In this document: in pieces, positions 13,621 to 15,333 of the stretch
Layout: every line of letters starts with the position of its first letter
Numbering within the stretch: position 1 is the first letter of the stretch
Assembly (NCBI GenBank): GCA_012837655.1
Contig: DUQT01000122.1
Span: 1-15,333, forward strand
Length of the DNA stretch: 15,333 bases
Reading direction: 5' to 3'
Origin: Actinomyces sp.
GTDB taxonomy: Bacteria; Actinomycetota; Actinomycetes; Actinomycetales; Actinomycetaceae
Notes under the pieces: model-generated
The model's database searches: none
Told to the model about the DNA's origin: nothing
Seen by the model: only the letters and a program-made list of their open reading frames with translations
Position numbers and translations under genes: made by a program

Positions 13621-14678
13621 GCGCACTACTAGCGGGCCTGTGGACACTACTCGTGGTCGCCGCAGTTTGGCAGTGGTCGGTTCGCAGAGGAAGACAAAGA
13701 GCGGCGTGGCATTCCTGGCTCGGCGAACGAGTCGAAACCAACGTCCCCACGCCTGAAGTCTCCGCGTCGCTCATCATCGCCGAAGTCATCGCCCGCCTAA
13801 ACGCCGGCGCCTCCGTTGAATCCGCGTGGCAGGCCGCCCTCGAAGACGCCGGAATTCAATTTGAAGGCCCCGTTATCGACCACGAGGGCGTGCCCACAGC
13901 TGTTACGGATAATAGGTTGCGCGCTTCGTCGTCGATCTCTGCGGCATGCAAACTGACGCATCAGATCGGGGCGCCGCTCGCTGAAATCTTGGAATCGGTA
14001 CTGGACACGATCGACGAAGTAGACGCAGCCGACCGTGCCCGGGTAGTGGCAAGCGCCGGGCCGCAGATGACTGCACGACTACTGACGGTGTTGCCACTCG
14101 TCGGAGTGATCGCGTCAATCGCGCTGGGTGTAGACGTCCTCGGCCTGTGGATGAGCGGTGGAGCCGCGACTTTTGCCGCGATTATCGGCGTGATCCTGTG
14201 GATTACGGGGCATGAGTGGTCGCGGCGAATGATCAAGAAAACGATGGAGGATTCCAACACGCGAGTCGACCCCGTCGTCATGATGGACCTCCTCGTTGCG
14301 TCTTTGAGGTCGGGAGCTTCGATCCCGCATTCCCTTACCGCCCTTGGGAAAGCCTGTGGCGAGCCGCAGTTTGAACGGTGCGGGACGCTACTACGGGTTG
14401 GTGCGCCATTTAGCGCCCTTGAGACCGAGATCGACGACCCTTTGCATTTGAACCTCGTGCGAGCGCTACGTCCGGCATGGACGTTTGGGGCATCGCCAAC
14501 TCCGCTGTTGGGGTTGATGGGGAAGCGGATCCGAGCGGCCCGCGGAACTCGAGCGCAAGAAGAAGCCGAACGCCTCGCAGTGCGCCTAGTCATCCCGCTG
14601 GGACTGTGCCTGCTACCGGCTTTCGTCGCAATCGCAGTGGTTCCAATCATCTCCACGATCTCGCTACCCGGATTCTGA
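13617..14678 (+). CDS. tadB: TadB-TadC fusion: Tad pilus inner-membrane platform protein
   Basis: 353 residues with two T2SF-type (GspF-like) halves. The first (about 50-205) has LNAGASVESAWQ, a helix ending LDTIDEVDAADRARVVASAGPQMTARLLTVLP and two membrane helices (about 155-175, 181-197). A second (about 218-345) starts MMDLLVASLRSGASIPHSLTALGKA and ends with a hydrophobic helix (about 323-347). The pair LNAGAS and LRSGAS marks the repeated cores. In M. tuberculosis the two halves are separate genes (Rv3658c, Rv3657c); here no stop or frameshift separates them. A short N-terminal helix (3-20) precedes. Start is TTG 13617 overlapping tadA's TGA (TTGA), with AGGA seven bases ahead. Together with TadA it would form the pilus assembly platform. 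The fusion is the notable point. Confidence 0.85.
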   Translation: MSALLAGLWTLLVVAAVWQWSVRRGRQRAAWHSWLGERVETNVPTPEVSASLIIAEVIARLNAGASVESAWQAALEDAGIQFEGPVIDHEGVPTAVTDNRLRASSSISAACKLTHQIGAPLAEILESVLDTIDEVDAADRARVVASAGPQMTARLLTVLPLVGVIASIALGVDVLGLWMSGGAATFAAIIGVILWITGHEWSRRMIKKTMEDSNTRVDPVVMMDLLVASLRSGASIPHSLTALGKACGEPQFERCGTLLRVGAPFSALETEIDDPLHLNLVRALRPAWTFGASPTPLLGLMGKRIRAARGTRAQEEAERLAVRLVIPLGLCLLPAFVAIAVVPIISTISLPGF

Positions 14679-14980
14679 CTTCGCGACTTCTCCTTGCGCT
14701 ACGCGTTAGCCGCCGGCTTCTGCCTCTAGTTCCGTGTACGCGCAAACCACAGGTCGCTAGCTCGATCCTCGCGTTAGCCATCAGGTTCTTGAACGGAGCA
14801 TGCGTTAGCCATCGGGTTCTTGATCCGAGCGTGTGTTAGCCATCGGGTTCATGATCTGAGCATGCGTTAGCCACAGGTTTCTCGATCACGGTCTATCCAC
14901 AGACTGCAGACGAATGCGTCGCCGGATTTTTCCAGCTCGCGAAACATGGGTGTCGACATGAACCAAACGAAGGAGGAAAC
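14679..14980 (+). other. 302-bp spacer between tadB-tadC and the pilin gene
   Basis: Gene-free stretch with tandem repeats (14771-14890) and degenerate upstream copies around 14703 and 14742. No strong hairpin with T-run was found, and no promoter boxes convinced me, although a run of Ts sits at 14927-14931. Pilin expression could therefore come from the upstream transcript or from a promoter I cannot place. Confidence 0.5.
14771..14889 (+). repeat. 31-bp tandem repeat, three full units plus a partial
   Basis: Three units of exactly 31 bp occupy 14771-14801, 14802-14832 and 14833-14863, each starting with GCGTTAGCCATC or a one-base variant and containing GGGTTC. A shorter, diverged unit begins at 14864. 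GCGTTAGCC also occurs at 14703 and a weak relative near 14742. In the second unit TCGGGT and ATCCGA can form a six-pair hairpin with TCTTG loop. Not a CRISPR: units are adjacent with no spacers. Confidence 0.85.
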
Positions 14981-15244
14981 ATGTCAAACCTAGAACTCTT
15001 CTCGACCAGAATGAAAGCCCTTTTCAACCGACCATACGACCCGCCAATCACCAATGATCTCACGCCCAGTTCCGCCCTCGATAATCGATCTGATTTCGAT
15101 AATGAAGGTGGCTTTGTAACCGCGGAATACGCGGTGGGAATCATCGCGGCCGTCGCGTTTGCGGGCGTATTGCTTGCCGTGGTGAAGTCGGGAGCGATCA
15201 GGTCGGCGCTAACGCAGATTATCCAGTCGGCGCTCAACGGCTAG
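14981..15244 (+). CDS. flp: Flp-type pilin precursor (DUF4244-like)
   Basis: 87 residues with a long polar leader followed by NEGG-FVTAEYAVGIIAAVAF. The type III signal ends GG, cleavage would follow G44, and Glu lies at +5 with Tyr at +6, as prepilin peptidase (TadV-type) substrates require. A 17-18 residue hydrophobic helix and short tail complete a 43-aa mature pilin, so the 44-residue leader is as long as the mature part. It matches the Rv3656c position and the DUF4244 family. AAGGAGG four bases before ATG 14981 is a near-perfect ribosome site, fitting an abundant product. It follows the repeat-containing spacer and precedes a TadE-like gene by 13 bp. No prepilin peptidase or secretin gene is in the window. 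Confidence 0.88.
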   Translation: MSNLELFSTRMKALFNRPYDPPITNDLTPSSALDNRSDFDNEGGFVTAEYAVGIIAAVAFAGVLLAVVKSGAIRSALTQIIQSALNG

Positions 15245-15257
15245 GAAACTGAGCTTC

Positions 15258-15333
15258 GTGAAAAAGAAGATTTTCGAGGGCGAGGCGGGGATGGTGACTG
15301 CCGAAACGGCTTTGACTATCCCCGCGATCGTCA
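15258..15333 (+). CDS. TadE-like pseudopilin, 5' part only
   Basis: GTG 15258 opens a frame to the window end: MKKKIFEGEAGMVTAET then ALTIPAIV. The basic start, GEAG preceding a Glu at +5 (MVTAE) and a hydrophobic helix are the layout of TadE/TadF pseudopilins, and Rv3655c occupies this place in M. tuberculosis. The gene is truncated by the window. The ribosome site is only modest (AGGA about 11 nt upstream). The motif echoes the pilin's GGFVTAEYAV. Confidence 0.72.
   Translation, partial: MKKKIFEGEAGMVTAETALTIPAIV

Noticed and set aside
12931..13647. 238-aa minus-strand reading frame
   Set aside because: Antisense to the tadA gene with intact Walker motifs; no sign of a protein family.
14477..14839. 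120-aa plus-strand reading frame across the tandem repeats
   Set aside because: Starts inside the TadB-TadC gene in another frame and is low in family signals; the repeat is noncoding.
14771..14889. CRISPR array
   Set aside because: Repeats abut at 31 bp with no spacers, and no cas genes are visible.

Overview
The window comes from an actinobacterium of moderate GC. It encodes a WhiB-family Fe-S regulator, a mycobacterial-type Crp (GlxR-like), an actinobacterial class A PBP, an Ssd/TadA/TadB pilus cluster and a DUF4177-type mini-protein. Gene order follows, with gaps, the M. tuberculosis block from about Rv3654c (tad genes) through nth and crp to whiB4, ponA2 and Rv3683. The Streptomyces wblA-crp-nth neighbourhood is the same block. 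A member of the Actinomycetaceae or a relative is plausible, but the species cannot be read from the sequence.

Layout: (1) 1-405, the C-terminal end of an unrecognised membrane protein. (2) tRNA-Pro(CGG) on the minus strand, with its own promoter, an encoded CCA and a hairpin terminator. (3) A minus-strand pair, ponA-like bifunctional PBP then metallophosphoesterase. (4) Plus-strand whiB4/wblA-type regulator and a 52-aa DUF4177-like gene, closed by a strong terminator. (5) Minus-strand crp. (6) Plus-strand nth. (7) A minus-strand coupled pair: an acidic, disordered, C-terminally membrane-anchored protein and an alpha/beta hydrolase. (8) A minus-strand polytopic membrane protein, divergent from (9) a plus-strand Fic-like protein with a degraded active-site motif. 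(10) Plus-strand Tad/Flp pilus operon: ssd, tadA, a tadB-tadC fusion, a 302-bp spacer with 31-bp tandem repeats, a Flp-type pilin and the start of a TadE-like pseudopilin cut by the window edge.

The regulatory genes may be wired together. A near-consensus Crp/GlxR palindrome overlaps the putative whiB promoter, and a compressed TGTGA/TCACA palindrome lies upstream of the pilus operon; crp is in the window. Cell-wall synthesis (PBP), redox sensing (WhiB), cAMP-type control (Crp) and surface pili are thus clustered.

Most unusual: three proteins keep recognisable folds but lack key catalytic residues (hydrolase nucleophile, Fic motif, both Walker A lysines of Ssd). TadB and TadC are one compact polypeptide, and tandem repeats precede the pilin gene. 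No wholly new defence or mobile system was evident.
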